Shown here piece by piece: positions 53,274 to 62,275 of a stretch of 64,000 bases of DNA. Under the pieces are notes generated by a model. The model was not told the origin of the DNA and made no database searches. It saw only the letters and a list, made by a program, of their open reading frames with translations. Made by a program: the position numbers and the translations under genes. The stretch comes from Pirellulales bacterium (GTDB lineage Bacteria; Planctomycetota; Planctomycetia; Pirellulales; Lacipirellulaceae), in the NCBI GenBank assembly GCA_020847515.1, contig JADLBW010000059.1, positions 1 to 64,000 on the forward strand, read 5' to 3'. The number at the start of each line of letters is the position of its first letter. Position 1 is the stretch's first letter.

Positions 53274-54914
53274 GTGCCTCGTTACGCACGCTATCGCGCC
53301 CCGGCCGAGAGTGGACAAAAGCTCGTCGCGCCGCCGTGGCGCGACCTGGGCGTGCTGCTGCGCGAGAACGCGGCTAGCCGCGCCCAGGCCGACGGAGCCG
53401 TTCTCGGCCAGTCGATCGCCAGCTTTGCCGCGGCAGCGCGGAAGGAAATCATCGCCGCGGCGGCAACGTACGTGCAGCGCTATGCGGCCTCGGGGGGATT
53501 CGCGGCAGATGGACCGCGCGCGGCCGAGCACGCCCCGATTATCGTAACCGGCCATCAGCCCGATTTGTTTCATCCTGGGGTCTGGCTGAAGAACTTCGCC
53601 GCGGCGAACCTCGCGCGCCGCTATGGCGGGCTGGCGCTGAATCTGATCATCGACGGCGACGCTTGCCATAGCACCGCCATCCGCGTGCCGGCAGGTTCGC
53701 CCGAGCATCCCCAGTTCGGCGTCGTCCACTTCGACCGGCTCGCCGCAAACGTTCCCTGGGAAGAACGTGGCGTCGCCGATCAAGGCGCTTGGGAGTCGTT
53801 CGCCGATCGCGTGCGGGCGACGACTAAGTCGCTCTTGCCCGCGCGCATGCTCGATTCATGGTGGCCTCGCGTCGTCGAGCGAAGCCATGCCGCTGGGCGA
53901 GCAGGCCTGGCCATAGCCCAGGCCCGGCATCAACTCGAATTGAGCTGGGGGCAGCAGAGCCTGGAATTGCCGCAGAGCCTGGTCTGCGCCACCGAATCGT
54001 TTCGCCGCTTCGCGTGCCACGTGCTGCTCGATTTGCGGCGGTTCATCACGTCGTATAACGACTCGCTGGCGGCCTACCGGAAGGCGCATCGCATACGAAA
54101 CCACGCGCAACCGGTGCCGAATCTGGCAGTCGCTGGCGAATGGCTCGAAGCGCCGTTCTGGTTGTGGTCGGCCGACAGTCCCCAGCGGCGACCGGCGTTC
54201 GTCCGTTTCGACCCCGCGGGACTGATTGTTTCCGACCGCGCCGCCCTCGAACGACGCCTGCCGCTGGCATCTTCAAGCGACGCGGAATCGGCCGTACAAG
54301 AGCTGGAGCGCTGGGAGCGCGAGGGTTGCAAGCTCCGTTCGCGTGCCCTGATGACGACAATGTTCAGTCGACTGGCGCTGGCCGACTTGTTCATCCACGG
54401 CATCGGCGGAGCCAAGTACGACGAAGCCACCGACGGCATCTGCGAGCGTTTCTTCGGCGCTGCGCCCCCCGCCTTCGCCACCATCTCCGGTACGCTGCAT
54501 CTGCCCATTGCCCGCCCGGGCGATCGAGTAAGCGCCGCCCGCCGGCTGCGCGAGCGGCTGCGGGAGCTGAAGTTCCATCCCGAGAAGTTTCTGGCCGTCG
54601 CCAGCGGCGCGCCCGGCAGCGCCAGCGTGCGCACCAGCCGAGTCGAAGACCTGGTCGCCGAAAAATGGCGCTGGGTACGCGCTGAAACCGGCGGCGCTCG
54701 CGGAGCCCAGCGGCATCGGGGAATCGCCAGGGCTAATGCGGCGCTCCGCGGCTACGTTCAGTCGGAGTTTGATCAAACGCTGGCCGAGCTTGATCGCGCA
54801 GGTGAACAACTCCGCGCGGCGCATGTACTGAATTCGCGCGAATACGCTTTTTGCCTATTCCCCCTGGATATTCTGGAACATTTTTTGCTGGATTTCTCGT
54901 CGTTGACGCTATAG
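53274..54914 (+). CDS. Large conserved protein, distant BshC-like signature
   Basis: 546 aa, start GTG 53274. The region IIVTGHQPDLFHPGVWLKNF (about residue 90) parallels the N-terminal motif of BshC (cysteine ligase of bacillithiol synthesis), and later segments (FIHGIGGAKYDEATDGICERFFG, in two motifs) are distinctive but not in BshC. Identification is weak: it may be a planctomycete-specific enzyme with a related fold. It closely follows the glycosyltransferase on the same strand (7 nt) and precedes the Eis-like acetyltransferase gene. Confidence 0.5.
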   Translation: MPRYARYRAPAESGQKLVAPPWRDLGVLLRENAASRAQADGAVLGQSIASFAAAARKEIIAAAATYVQRYAASGGFAADGPRAAEHAPIIVTGHQPDLFHPGVWLKNFAAANLARRYGGLALNLIIDGDACHSTAIRVPAGSPEHPQFGVVHFDRLAANVPWEERGVADQGAWESFADRVRATTKSLLPARMLDSWWPRVVERSHAAGRAGLAIAQARHQLELSWGQQSLELPQSLVCATESFRRFACHVLLDLRRFITSYNDSLAAYRKAHRIRNHAQPVPNLAVAGEWLEAPFWLWSADSPQRRPAFVRFDPAGLIVSDRAALERRLPLASSSDAESAVQELERWEREGCKLRSRALMTTMFSRLALADLFIHGIGGAKYDEATDGICERFFGAAPPAFATISGTLHLPIARPGDRVSAARRLRERLRELKFHPEKFLAVASGAPGSASVRTSRVEDLVAEKWRWVRAETGGARGAQRHRGIARANAALRGYVQSEFDQTLAELDRAGEQLRAAHVLNSREYAFCLFPLDILEHFLLDFSSLTL

Positions 54915-54996
54915 GCTCTTGGCAGGGCAGCACAGGAACAGGGTTGCGGCGTCTGCGCCGCACAGAGTCGTAAAACTCTTTGAGGCGACCTTGCGC

Positions 54997-56430
54997 ATGT
55001 CGGCGCCCTCTCGTCGAAGCAGCGGCGACGCGGAATCGAGTCAGGCCGAGTTCCCGTCGCATGCGCTTGATCCCCGCCTGACGTCGTCGACAGCGCGCCC
55101 AGTTCCGCGGAACTGCGGCGGCCAGGGGGTTTGCGTTCGCGAAGTGTCGCCCAACGCTCGCATTATGACGGGCGGAGTCGGGGATCACCCGCTCGTCTTG
55201 CAGCTTCTCATGCAAACGCAGCAAGCGGCGTTAGCCGACGATTTTCAAAGTCGACTTGATCAGCCCGGTTATCGGCCCAGTAATCGGCTGATCGTCCGCC
55301 ATGACAAAAAGCTCCTGGCCCACGTGCACCTTGCCAATCATATTGCCTGGTTCGAGGGGCAGCGGATTCCGGTGGTAAACCTGGAGGATTTCGCGGTCTT
55401 ACCGGAATACTCCGATTCGGCATATGACGAGCAGTTGCTCGCCGTCGCTAAATCAATCGCGTCGGCCGAGGGCGCCGTGCTGGCGCTGGTCCACACCGAT
55501 CGCACCGACTGGTTCCAGCGCCGCGGCTGGAGCGCCTGGCGAGGACAGGGCCATACGCGGGCTAACGCGAGAACCGTGCTGGCCCATCTCGATCCCCATA
55601 CCCACCCCAAGCCCCGCCGGCGATCGGGAATCGAAGTGCGACTGTGGCGGCACTTCGAGTTAGATCATATTCGACGCGTATACGCCGAGGCCGCCGCCGA
55701 ACTGTGGGGGCCGCTGTATCGTTCCGAGGAGAACTGGCAATGGCTCATGGGAAGAAAAGCCGAGGACCAGATTCTCGTCGCCGTGCAGCGCGGCGGCGCA
55801 GCGGGCAACGGTTCGACCCTCAACCCGCCGCCGGAGCGCGCCGTCGGTTACGCCATCATGCGCGGCTCAGCCGTGGTGGAGCTCATGACGCTGCCGAGTT
55901 TTAACGCCGCCCGCGTCCAGTTGCTCATCGCCGCCTGTCGCGATGCGATTGACCGCAATCACAATTCCATCTCCTTGTTTACGCCCGCGACCGACCCGCT
56001 GCACGAACTATTAGTCACCGCCGGCGGCGCCTGGCTCGGCGACCGTGCGTCGCGATCACCCGCCTGGATGGCGCGGTTGCTCGCGCCCGAACGCTGGGTC
56101 GAGCGCCTCTACGTTCTGTGGCGCGAGCGGGCGCAGGACGCCGGCGTTCCCCGTCCCTTCGAAATTGGACTGGCCGTCGGAAATGCGAAGTATCGGTTCG
56201 CGCTTACGCGGCGAAGCTCGCGGCTGGAACCGTCTGCGTCGCTCCCCTCGCCCTGGGCGGCCTGCGACCAGCCCCTGTTCGAGCAATTGCTGACGGGCAA
56301 TCTGAGCATCAGCCATGCTCGGGCCGACGGGCGTCTCAGGCTTTCCGACGCCAGCTTGGAAGGGCCGCTCAGCGCTGTCTTCGCGCCGCGGCTGTTCTGG
56401 CAGTCCTCGCTGGAATTGATGCGCCTGTAG
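54997..56430 (+). CDS. Eis-like GNAT N-acetyltransferase
   Basis: 477 aa from ATG 54997, though the start is uncertain (alternatives GTG 55144 and ATG 55165 give shorter forms; residues of the first GNAT strand seem to lie before the last two). The GNAT core is at about 55-190: LPEYSDSAYDEQLLAVA corresponds to the acetyl-CoA loop, here without the usual RxxGxG/A glycine, and HTDRTDWFQRRGWS is the Eis-type motif. A second half (about 200-360, VEVRLWRHFELDHIRRVY-like) and C-terminal sterol-carrier-like domain fit the Eis layout. Substrate unknown. Confidence 0.68.
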   Translation: MSAPSRRSSGDAESSQAEFPSHALDPRLTSSTARPVPRNCGGQGVCVREVSPNARIMTGGVGDHPLVLQLLMQTQQAALADDFQSRLDQPGYRPSNRLIVRHDKKLLAHVHLANHIAWFEGQRIPVVNLEDFAVLPEYSDSAYDEQLLAVAKSIASAEGAVLALVHTDRTDWFQRRGWSAWRGQGHTRANARTVLAHLDPHTHPKPRRRSGIEVRLWRHFELDHIRRVYAEAAAELWGPLYRSEENWQWLMGRKAEDQILVAVQRGGAAGNGSTLNPPPERAVGYAIMRGSAVVELMTLPSFNAARVQLLIAACRDAIDRNHNSISLFTPATDPLHELLVTAGGAWLGDRASRSPAWMARLLAPERWVERLYVLWRERAQDAGVPRPFEIGLAVGNAKYRFALTRRSSRLEPSASLPSPWAACDQPLFEQLLTGNLSISHARADGRLRLSDASLEGPLSAVFAPRLFWQSSLELMRL

Positions 56431-56431
56431 A

Positions 56432-56449
56432 GCGGCGCGCGTGCGCCGC
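56432..56449 (+). terminator. Hairpin directly after the Eis-like gene
   Basis: GCGGCGC and GCGCCGC, perfect 7-bp stem with loop GCGT, starting right after the TAG stop. No T-tract. Confidence 0.35.
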
Positions 56450-56539
56450 GGACGAGACCGTGCGGCCGGCGATTAGCCGCCGCTGAGGCGAGGTTCACAG
56501 CAGCCAAGTGCAGCCGACTCGACCGCTGCAGTTTACCGC

Positions 56540-56938
56540 TCACTCTGAAAGATAACCGGCGCTGGACTGGAAATAGCGCTTTCGGCGGCGATGAGCGGTA
56601 TCGTCGTCCGCCGCGGCGTGCTGACTGCGGAGGTCGTCGAGACTGGCCTGGCAGTAGCGGCAGGCGGCAACTTCGAGATGGAACTTCACGTAGTCGTCCA
56701 AGCGGGGCTCGAGCACGCCCAGCAGGTGGCTTCCCAATTGCTCGCGGCTGGGACAGCTCAACCGATGCCGCCGCCACACGCCGCCGAGCGAATGGACGCC
56801 GGCGTCGCGGCGCCCCGCGACAGCGATCAGCCGCTTCTGCAGCGCGGCGTCGGTGCGCAGCGCCGTTTCCATCACCGCCATTCGTTCGGCCGGAAGCGAC
56901 TCGTCGAGAAAGCGCTCGAGTTCGACGTCGGTGATCAT
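56540..56938 (-). CDS. Anti-sigma-like zinc protein
   Basis: 132 aa. The N-terminal helices (ERFLDESLPAERMAVMETALR) resemble the first part of anti-sigma factors and FecR-like regulators, and a later H-x5-C-x2-C (FHLEVAACRYC) is a looser form of the ZAS zinc motif. No membrane segment is present, so it would be a soluble anti-sigma factor if the guess is right. It is the last gene of the signalling operon, 109 nt behind the sigma factor, with a heptad-repeat tract between. Confidence 0.6.
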   Translation of the reverse strand: MITDVELERFLDESLPAERMAVMETALRTDAALQKRLIAVAGRRDAGVHSLGGVWRRHRLSCPSREQLGSHLLGVLEPRLDDYVKFHLEVAACRYCQASLDDLRSQHAAADDDTAHRRRKRYFQSSAGYLSE

Positions 56939-56945
56939 GCGCTGT

Positions 56946-57046
56946 CGTTGTTCGTTGTTCGTTGTCCGTTGTCGGTCGTCCGTCGTCAGTTGTTAGCAGC
57001 CAAATACTTGTCACAACTTACAACGGACGACTGACAACTGACTTCC
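56946..57046. repeat. Heptad repeat tract 4, arranged as a hairpin
   Basis: The left arm has in-phase units CGTTGTT (56946, 56953), CGTTGTC (56960, 56967), GGTCGTC, CGTCGTC and AGTTGTT to 56994. After a short gap the right arm has CACAACT (57012), TACAACG, GACGACT, GACAACT (57033-57039). The arms are roughly complementary, as in tract 3. It lies between the sigma and anti-sigma-like genes. Confidence 0.8.
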
Positions 57047-57047
57047 C

Positions 57048-57686
57048 CTACTCATACAACTCCGGAAACACGTCTTCGCTCAAGCGCTGTTGCTTGAGAA
57101 ACTTTCGCAGACGCTCCAGAAAGTCGAATTTGAAGTTCGCCACCTGCTGCTCTGAAAGCCCCAGCCGCTCGGCAACCGATTTGTTCGTCTCGCCAGCGAC
57201 AAACAGCAGTTCCATGCACTTCACCTTATCCCAATCGCCGGCCTCGCGCCATCCTTCGAGTTGCCGCGTGATCGCTTCGGCAAGGGCCTCGTCTTCCAGT
57301 TGCTTGCGTTCGCCGCTGCGGGCGATGCTGCTGGCTGGGCGGGCGCCCCCGGCAGGTTCCCAATTGCCGCCGCTGCCGTCGGCCGACGACAGCGGAATCG
57401 CCGGCCGCCGCCCCTCGCGCCGCAGGTAGTCGGTCAGCTTATGGCTGGCGATCGTGAACAGCCAGCTCTCCAGCGGCCGCCGCGAGTCGTAGTTCGGCAG
57501 GCTGGTCAGAAAGCCGATGAACGTCTCCTGCACTACGTCTTCGCTCGCGGCGCGGCTGTGAAGGCGGCTGTCGACGAAGGACAACAGGCGTCCCTCGTAG
57601 ATCGCAATCAGATCGCTCCAGGCGTCGGGTTTGCCGCGACGAATGGCCTCGACCAGCAGCGCGTCGGAATGGGCGGAAGTCGGCAT
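57048..57686 (-). CDS. RNA polymerase sigma factor, sigma-70 family (ECF-like)
   Basis: 212 aa. Region 2 shows YEGRLLSFVDSRL, the DVVQETFIGFLTSL helix and SWLFTIASHKLTDYLRREGR; region 4 shows MELLFVAGETNKSVAERLGLSEQQVANFKFDFLERLRKFL in two helices, the second being the promoter-binding one. An extra 40-residue charged/Gly-Ser linker separates them. It follows the membrane protein gene by 51 nt and the anti-sigma-like gene comes after it, so control by a partner protein is likely. Confidence 0.88.
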   Translation of the reverse strand: MPTSAHSDALLVEAIRRGKPDAWSDLIAIYEGRLLSFVDSRLHSRAASEDVVQETFIGFLTSLPNYDSRRPLESWLFTIASHKLTDYLRREGRRPAIPLSSADGSGGNWEPAGGARPASSIARSGERKQLEDEALAEAITRQLEGWREAGDWDKVKCMELLFVAGETNKSVAERLGLSEQQVANFKFDFLERLRKFLKQQRLSEDVFPELYE

Positions 57687-57737
57687 CTAGCAAGCAGACG
57701 AGTGCGAAATATGGGCGCCTCACGACGAGGACGTCTT

Positions 57738-59939
57738 TCAGCCGATCAAGCCGAGCAAGACGCCCATCGCCAATCCAACGCCGATTATCGCCGCCGGCAC
57801 GCCGATAAACAACCGCTTCGTATAAAAGCCCCGGGTCCAGGTATCGACCTTCAGCAGCCCCAGCGCGCAGGCCAGCCCCCCCAGCAGACACGCCCCGAGG
57901 CCCGCCACGGACGCCACCCGCTTGGTCCGCATCGCGCTCTTCCAGCGATCCAGCAGGAACTCGTCTTGCTGCGGCGTAAACTCGAGCAGCGCATGGGCCC
58001 GCAGCATTTCGCCAAATGAGGCCTTGACCGTTTCTACGTAGTCTGGTTCGGGGCACAGCTCGCGCAGGATATAATCGGAGCCGACTCCCATATCATCCAG
58101 CGACGGGCCGCTGGCGACGGGCCGTCCGGCGACCTGCTGCGCGAGCTGCCGCACGCGATCCGCCACGGCGTAGCGCAGGCGATCCTCTAACTGTACGTAG
58201 CATTCCTCGACCGTGCTGAACGGATCAGTCGAGACGACCATGCGGCGGGCGTTGCCCACGAGCCCCGGCGGTTGGTCGACCCACTCCGGGCGCTGGTCGG
58301 TCGTGTACTTCTTGACGAACGGCTTTGCCGCGGCGACGGCTGCGTACATCGGCCCAGGATGCTCGCCGCGCATGGCGGCCTGCCAACGTTCGACGAACGC
58401 GGCATCCTGTTGTGGCGTAACCTGCAATAGGGCGTGGACCCGCTGGCGCTGGCCGCCGGAGGCTGTGTCAATCTCGACGTAGTCGGCCACGCATAGCACG
58501 CGGCAGATGTACTGGGCGTCGACGCCCATGTCTGCGAGCATGGGACCGCGGAGCACTTTGTGGCCGATCGCCTTGCTTACCGACTGCCGCACCCGGTCGG
58601 CGACGGCATAGCGAAGACGGTTTTCGAGCTGAGCGCGGCACTCTTCGACCGTAGCAAACTGATCGGTCGAAACCACGACGCGGTAGACGCCGGCATGCTC
58701 GCCGGTCGGTTGATCGAGCCAATCGGGGCGCCCGCCGATCGCTTCCGCCTGGGCCTGCGGCTCGGCGGAGGCTCGCGCCGTCGCAACCGGGGCGGCCGTG
58801 GTTTCGGCCTGCGCCGGCGAACCCGGAGGCATTTCGACCATAGGCGCCTCCCCAGGCGTCGCTTTGACCTCGGGCTGTACTGCCGCCATAAGCTCCGGAG
58901 AGACGCCGTCGTTGGCTTCGCCCGCAACGGCCTTGGAGGCTTGAACGATGGCCTTAGCGGCGTTGGTCAACCAGCCTTGCGTGAACGGATCGGCCGCCGG
59001 CAGCGACTGCGCCAGCACCAGCCTTGCCGCCTCGGCCAGTTCGCGCTGCGAATTACCTTCCAACGTTCGCGACCGTTCTGCCAAATTGATGCGCGGGGCG
59101 GTTAAATGCGACCAGATCGAGTCCAGCGACTTGAAATCCTCCCTGTGGTCTTGCACTTCGTCGTGAAATTCCTCGATCGCCTCGGGCAAGGCCTCTGCCA
59201 GTGGATCGCCAATCGCGGGCTGAACCAGGGGCTGCGGCGGCAACTGAGGCAACGCCTCGACCAGCGGCGCTGGCTTATGGACCGCGCGGCTGCCGCCGAC
59301 GAACAGGCCGCCCACCAGCAGCATGCCGGCGCCGACGCCGATCCACGACCACCCGGAGCCCTTGCGCGGGCAACCGTTTCGGCCCTTTCTGAGCAATAAG
59401 AACGCGACCGACAGTACCCCTAGCGGAATCGCCAAGACGGCGAAGCTGAAATGAGCCGTATGGACGGCGCCCTCAGCGAAAGGCGTATAGAACGAGCCGC
59501 CTGGCAAGTCGTCCGCTTCGCGGATGATCTCCCGCTTGCCAGTCGCCCACTGTTGTTTGACTTGCATCCCGTCGGGGTACGTCTCCAGTTCGCTGCCGTC
59601 GAAGGATGCTTGAACGGTCGCATCGCTCATGCGGGCGGCCAGCCGCTGGTTCTTGAGGATTTCAGCCTGTTGCCGCGCCCGGGCAAGCTGCTGCTCCTGC
59701 GGGCGCCACGGCTGACCGACGCGCGGGCCGCCCGGTTCGCTCCACACGGTGCGTCCGACGACGACATGGGAGGACGTCTGCCCCCGCGCCAGCAGAAAGA
59801 TTCCGGCGGCCAGCGCGACGATCACGACGATCGTCAGCGGTCTGGTGCGCAAGCTGAACAGTACGATCAGTCCCAGCGCTGTTAAGACCACAACTATGGC
59901 GCCCATGGTTCCCATTCCAATCGTGCCAGATTCCGTCAT
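57738..59939 (-). CDS. Membrane protein with duplicated extracytoplasmic-type domain
   Basis: 733 aa of unknown function. Two N-terminal membrane helices (12-52), two more (about 165-220), then a variable linker and two copies of a 120-residue domain: 404-525 ([18 protein letters not shown]) and 550-670 ([18 protein letters not shown]), with an almost identical [11 protein letters not shown] in each. Two helices end the protein (680-730). Its ATG overlaps the kinase stop as ATGA, so the two are translationally coupled. This suggests a sensor or scaffold working with the kinase. Confidence 0.75.
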   Translation of the reverse strand: MTESGTIGMGTMGAIVVVLTALGLIVLFSLRTRPLTIVVIVALAAGIFLLARGQTSSHVVVGRTVWSEPGGPRVGQPWRPQEQQLARARQQAEILKNQRLAARMSDATVQASFDGSELETYPDGMQVKQQWATGKREIIREADDLPGGSFYTPFAEGAVHTAHFSFAVLAIPLGVLSVAFLLLRKGRNGCPRKGSGWSWIGVGAGMLLVGGLFVGGSRAVHKPAPLVEALPQLPPQPLVQPAIGDPLAEALPEAIEEFHDEVQDHREDFKSLDSIWSHLTAPRINLAERSRTLEGNSQRELAEAARLVLAQSLPAADPFTQGWLTNAAKAIVQASKAVAGEANDGVSPELMAAVQPEVKATPGEAPMVEMPPGSPAQAETTAAPVATARASAEPQAQAEAIGGRPDWLDQPTGEHAGVYRVVVSTDQFATVEECRAQLENRLRYAVADRVRQSVSKAIGHKVLRGPMLADMGVDAQYICRVLCVADYVEIDTASGGQRQRVHALLQVTPQQDAAFVERWQAAMRGEHPGPMYAAVAAAKPFVKKYTTDQRPEWVDQPPGLVGNARRMVVSTDPFSTVEECYVQLEDRLRYAVADRVRQLAQQVAGRPVASGPSLDDMGVGSDYILRELCPEPDYVETVKASFGEMLRAHALLEFTPQQDEFLLDRWKSAMRTKRVASVAGLGACLLGGLACALGLLKVDTWTRGFYTKRLFIGVPAAIIGVGLAMGVLLGLIG

Positions 59940-62068
59940 GCCGATTTTTGCGCCAGCTCGCGCCGGCGGCTAGGTGAAAGCCACGGACTGGAAAGCTGAA
60001 TCGTAAAGGCGATCACCACCGCGAGCATCAGCCCAATCGGTTGCGGAAACCACCAGAAGAACGTCATACCCCAGGCGATAAATCCACACCACGCGATTGT
60101 CCACAAGCTCACGCGCGACATGCGCGTCCACTCAGCCAGCCTCCACCAGCGAAGCACCGCGAACAGAAAGGCGAAGTAAGCCGCGTACATCCCCGGCTGC
60201 GGCTGCACCAGTCCTTGGCGATAGCCCCCGTCGAGCGGGCCGTACCGATCGCGGAAGACTGCCCCGAAAAACGAGTCCGTCGGGCCAGGAGCGACCTCGC
60301 TGGACGCCGGCAAACTAAGGAACAGCGATTGCGCCAGCGCCCAAGCCGCGACGCCTACTAACGCTCCCAGTAAGAGTTGCGCGAACCGCAGCGGAATGTG
60401 ATCTTCGACATGGCCCTCCGCCAACTGCCCCGGGACCATCAGCGCCCATGAGCCCAGCGTAGCTACGGTCGCCGTCCAAAGGGTAAACTCCGAGGAAAAG
60501 CTCTCCGGCGCCGCGAGCATGCAGATCAGCACGGCGGCCACCGGCGCTATGATTCCGGCCGCCAGCATCGAACCTACGAGGGAACTGGCCCGTTCCCGCA
60601 CGGTGCAGCATCGCAGTTGTTCATAGGCCGACTGCCGCCAGCCCGCCTGCCCCCGCTTACGCCAAGGTCGCGACTGCACGGGCGCCGGGACCGCTTGCGC
60701 TGCAACGGGGTGGGCGGGAACGTCGGCCCGCGGCGCCTCTCGCTCGATATTTTGCCGTTCGACCGCGGCGAACGCCGGTGCATTGCCACCCTGATCTCGC
60801 GGCTGAGAGTGCGCCTGCGGATAGGGATTGACGGTCGACGCGCGGACGATGATCCGCAGGATCCGATAGCCGACGTAGGTGCATGCCGCCATGGATAGCA
60901 GCGGGATCAGTACGGCGCTAATCGCGGCAAAAAAGAAGAAACAAAAACCCGCGAACAGAATCTTCCCGGTTACGGTCCATTGCTCGAAATTGAGATCTTT
61001 GCGAGTCGCCGCGGCGCCCGCCTTGACGCTCTCCCAGATCGGTTCAGGATCGCGATGGAAGAAGGCGATGATTCCCTCGTCCTGGCGGTCCTTGGAACGC
61101 GGCCGGGCGCCGCCGCGTCCCGCCGGCGGCGACGCGGCGTGGCCTTGCCCATCACCACTGCCGGCGAGCGGGCGAACGTACTGCGCCGTGTCGAACGCTT
61201 CGCGAGTCGCCCGCGGCACGCCGCGGAGCATCGCCGCCCTGCCGGCGGCGGTGTTGATGCGCCTCTCGGGATCCTTCGCCATCGCCCCGTGAACAACGTC
61301 GCGAAACGGTTCCTCGACCGCCTCCAGGCACGGCTCGGCCGTCAGGTGTTTCATCAGGACTTCCCCGACGCTCTCGCCCTCGAACGGCACATGGCCGGTG
61401 AGCATTTCGAACAGAATAATGCCCAGCGCATAGGCGTCGATCTCGCGCCCATAACGGCCGTTGGCGATTTCAGGCGCCATGTAATGGACGGTGCCGACGC
61501 TTTCGGTCTGGCCGCTGCGGCGGCTGCAGGAGATGAATTTCGACAGCCCGTAGTCGCCAATCTTGATGGTGCCGTCGTCGATGAAGATATTGGCCGGCTT
61601 CAAGTCCCGATGGACGATGCCGTGATCGTGCAAATACGCGACGCCAGCACAGATGCCGTCGAACCAGCGGCAAACATCTTCCCGCGGCATGCCTTGCGGA
61701 TAGCGCTCGATGACGTCCTCCAGCGATTCGCCAGAGACGTATTCCATGATCACCCAGCGATCCTCGTGCTCGTCCGAGCGGATGTCGTAGAGATCGATCA
61801 GGTTGGGGTGCTTAAGGTTCAGGCAGTGCGTGACCCCGCGGAGTTCGACTTCCAGATTGCGGCGAATCAGCTTCAGCGCCACCTCTTTGCCGGCGTCGCT
61901 TACGGCGAAGTACACCTCGCCGAAACCGCCGCGCCCAACGCCGCGTTTGATCGTGAACCCCTCCAGCGGCCGCGAGCCGCTGGCGTAGGTGAATCGCATG
62001 GGCGTCTTCGCCTGGAGGGCCGGCTCATGCTCAGCGGGCGAGGTGTTCATTTCCAAGAGGGCGGCCAT
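59936..62068 (-). CDS. Membrane Ser/Thr protein kinase
   Basis: 710 aa. The kinase domain (about 37-290) has [10 protein letters not shown] (43-52), Lys66 (VALKLI), catalytic [10 protein letters not shown] (Asp155), DYG in place of DFG (172-174) and the APE motif ([12 protein letters not shown]). Residues after 360 contain several membrane helices, with a long Pro/Gln/Ala-rich cytosolic segment between, so it is multi-spanning rather than single-pass PASTA type. Start [10 protein letters not shown] at 62068 or ATG 62050. It is downstream of the FHA gene and coupled to the duplicated-domain membrane gene. Confidence 0.92.
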   Translation of the reverse strand: MAALLEMNTSPAEHEPALQAKTPMRFTYASGSRPLEGFTIKRGVGRGGFGEVYFAVSDAGKEVALKLIRRNLEVELRGVTHCLNLKHPNLIDLYDIRSDEHEDRWVIMEYVSGESLEDVIERYPQGMPREDVCRWFDGICAGVAYLHDHGIVHRDLKPANIFIDDGTIKIGDYGLSKFISCSRRSGQTESVGTVHYMAPEIANGRYGREIDAYALGIILFEMLTGHVPFEGESVGEVLMKHLTAEPCLEAVEEPFRDVVHGAMAKDPERRINTAAGRAAMLRGVPRATREAFDTAQYVRPLAGSGDGQGHAASPPAGRGGARPRSKDRQDEGIIAFFHRDPEPIWESVKAGAAATRKDLNFEQWTVTGKILFAGFCFFFFAAISAVLIPLLSMAACTYVGYRILRIIVRASTVNPYPQAHSQPRDQGGNAPAFAAVERQNIEREAPRADVPAHPVAAQAVPAPVQSRPWRKRGQAGWRQSAYEQLRCCTVRERASSLVGSMLAAGIIAPVAAVLICMLAAPESFSSEFTLWTATVATLGSWALMVPGQLAEGHVEDHIPLRFAQLLLGALVGVAAWALAQSLFLSLPASSEVAPGPTDSFFGAVFRDRYGPLDGGYRQGLVQPQPGMYAAYFAFLFAVLRWWRLAEWTRMSRVSLWTIAWCGFIAWGMTFFWWFPQPIGLMLAVVIAFTIQLSSPWLSPSRRRELAQKSA

Positions 62069-62075
62069 GGAAGTA

Positions 62076-62110
62076 GCGGTCAGCAGTCAGCAGTCAGCAA
62101 CCAGCCAGAG
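62076..62110. repeat. Heptad tandem repeat tract 5
   Basis: In-phase units GCGGTCA, GCAGTCA, GCAGTCA, GCAACCA, GCCAGAG from 62076. It lies in the gap between the FHA and kinase genes, just upstream of the kinase start. Confidence 0.8.
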
Positions 62111-62275
62111 AAACGCAGGAGCGATTAGCGCTCGGCGTTCCGTTCGGCGATAAAGGCTGACAGCATCCGTTTGACCTCCTGAATGTTGTTGGTTTGTCGC
62201 TCATGAACCGGCGGGACGCGGCCACTGCGGTTAGCCGCGTATTCGCTTCATTGTAGCCGGGATTGCCGGCCGCTT

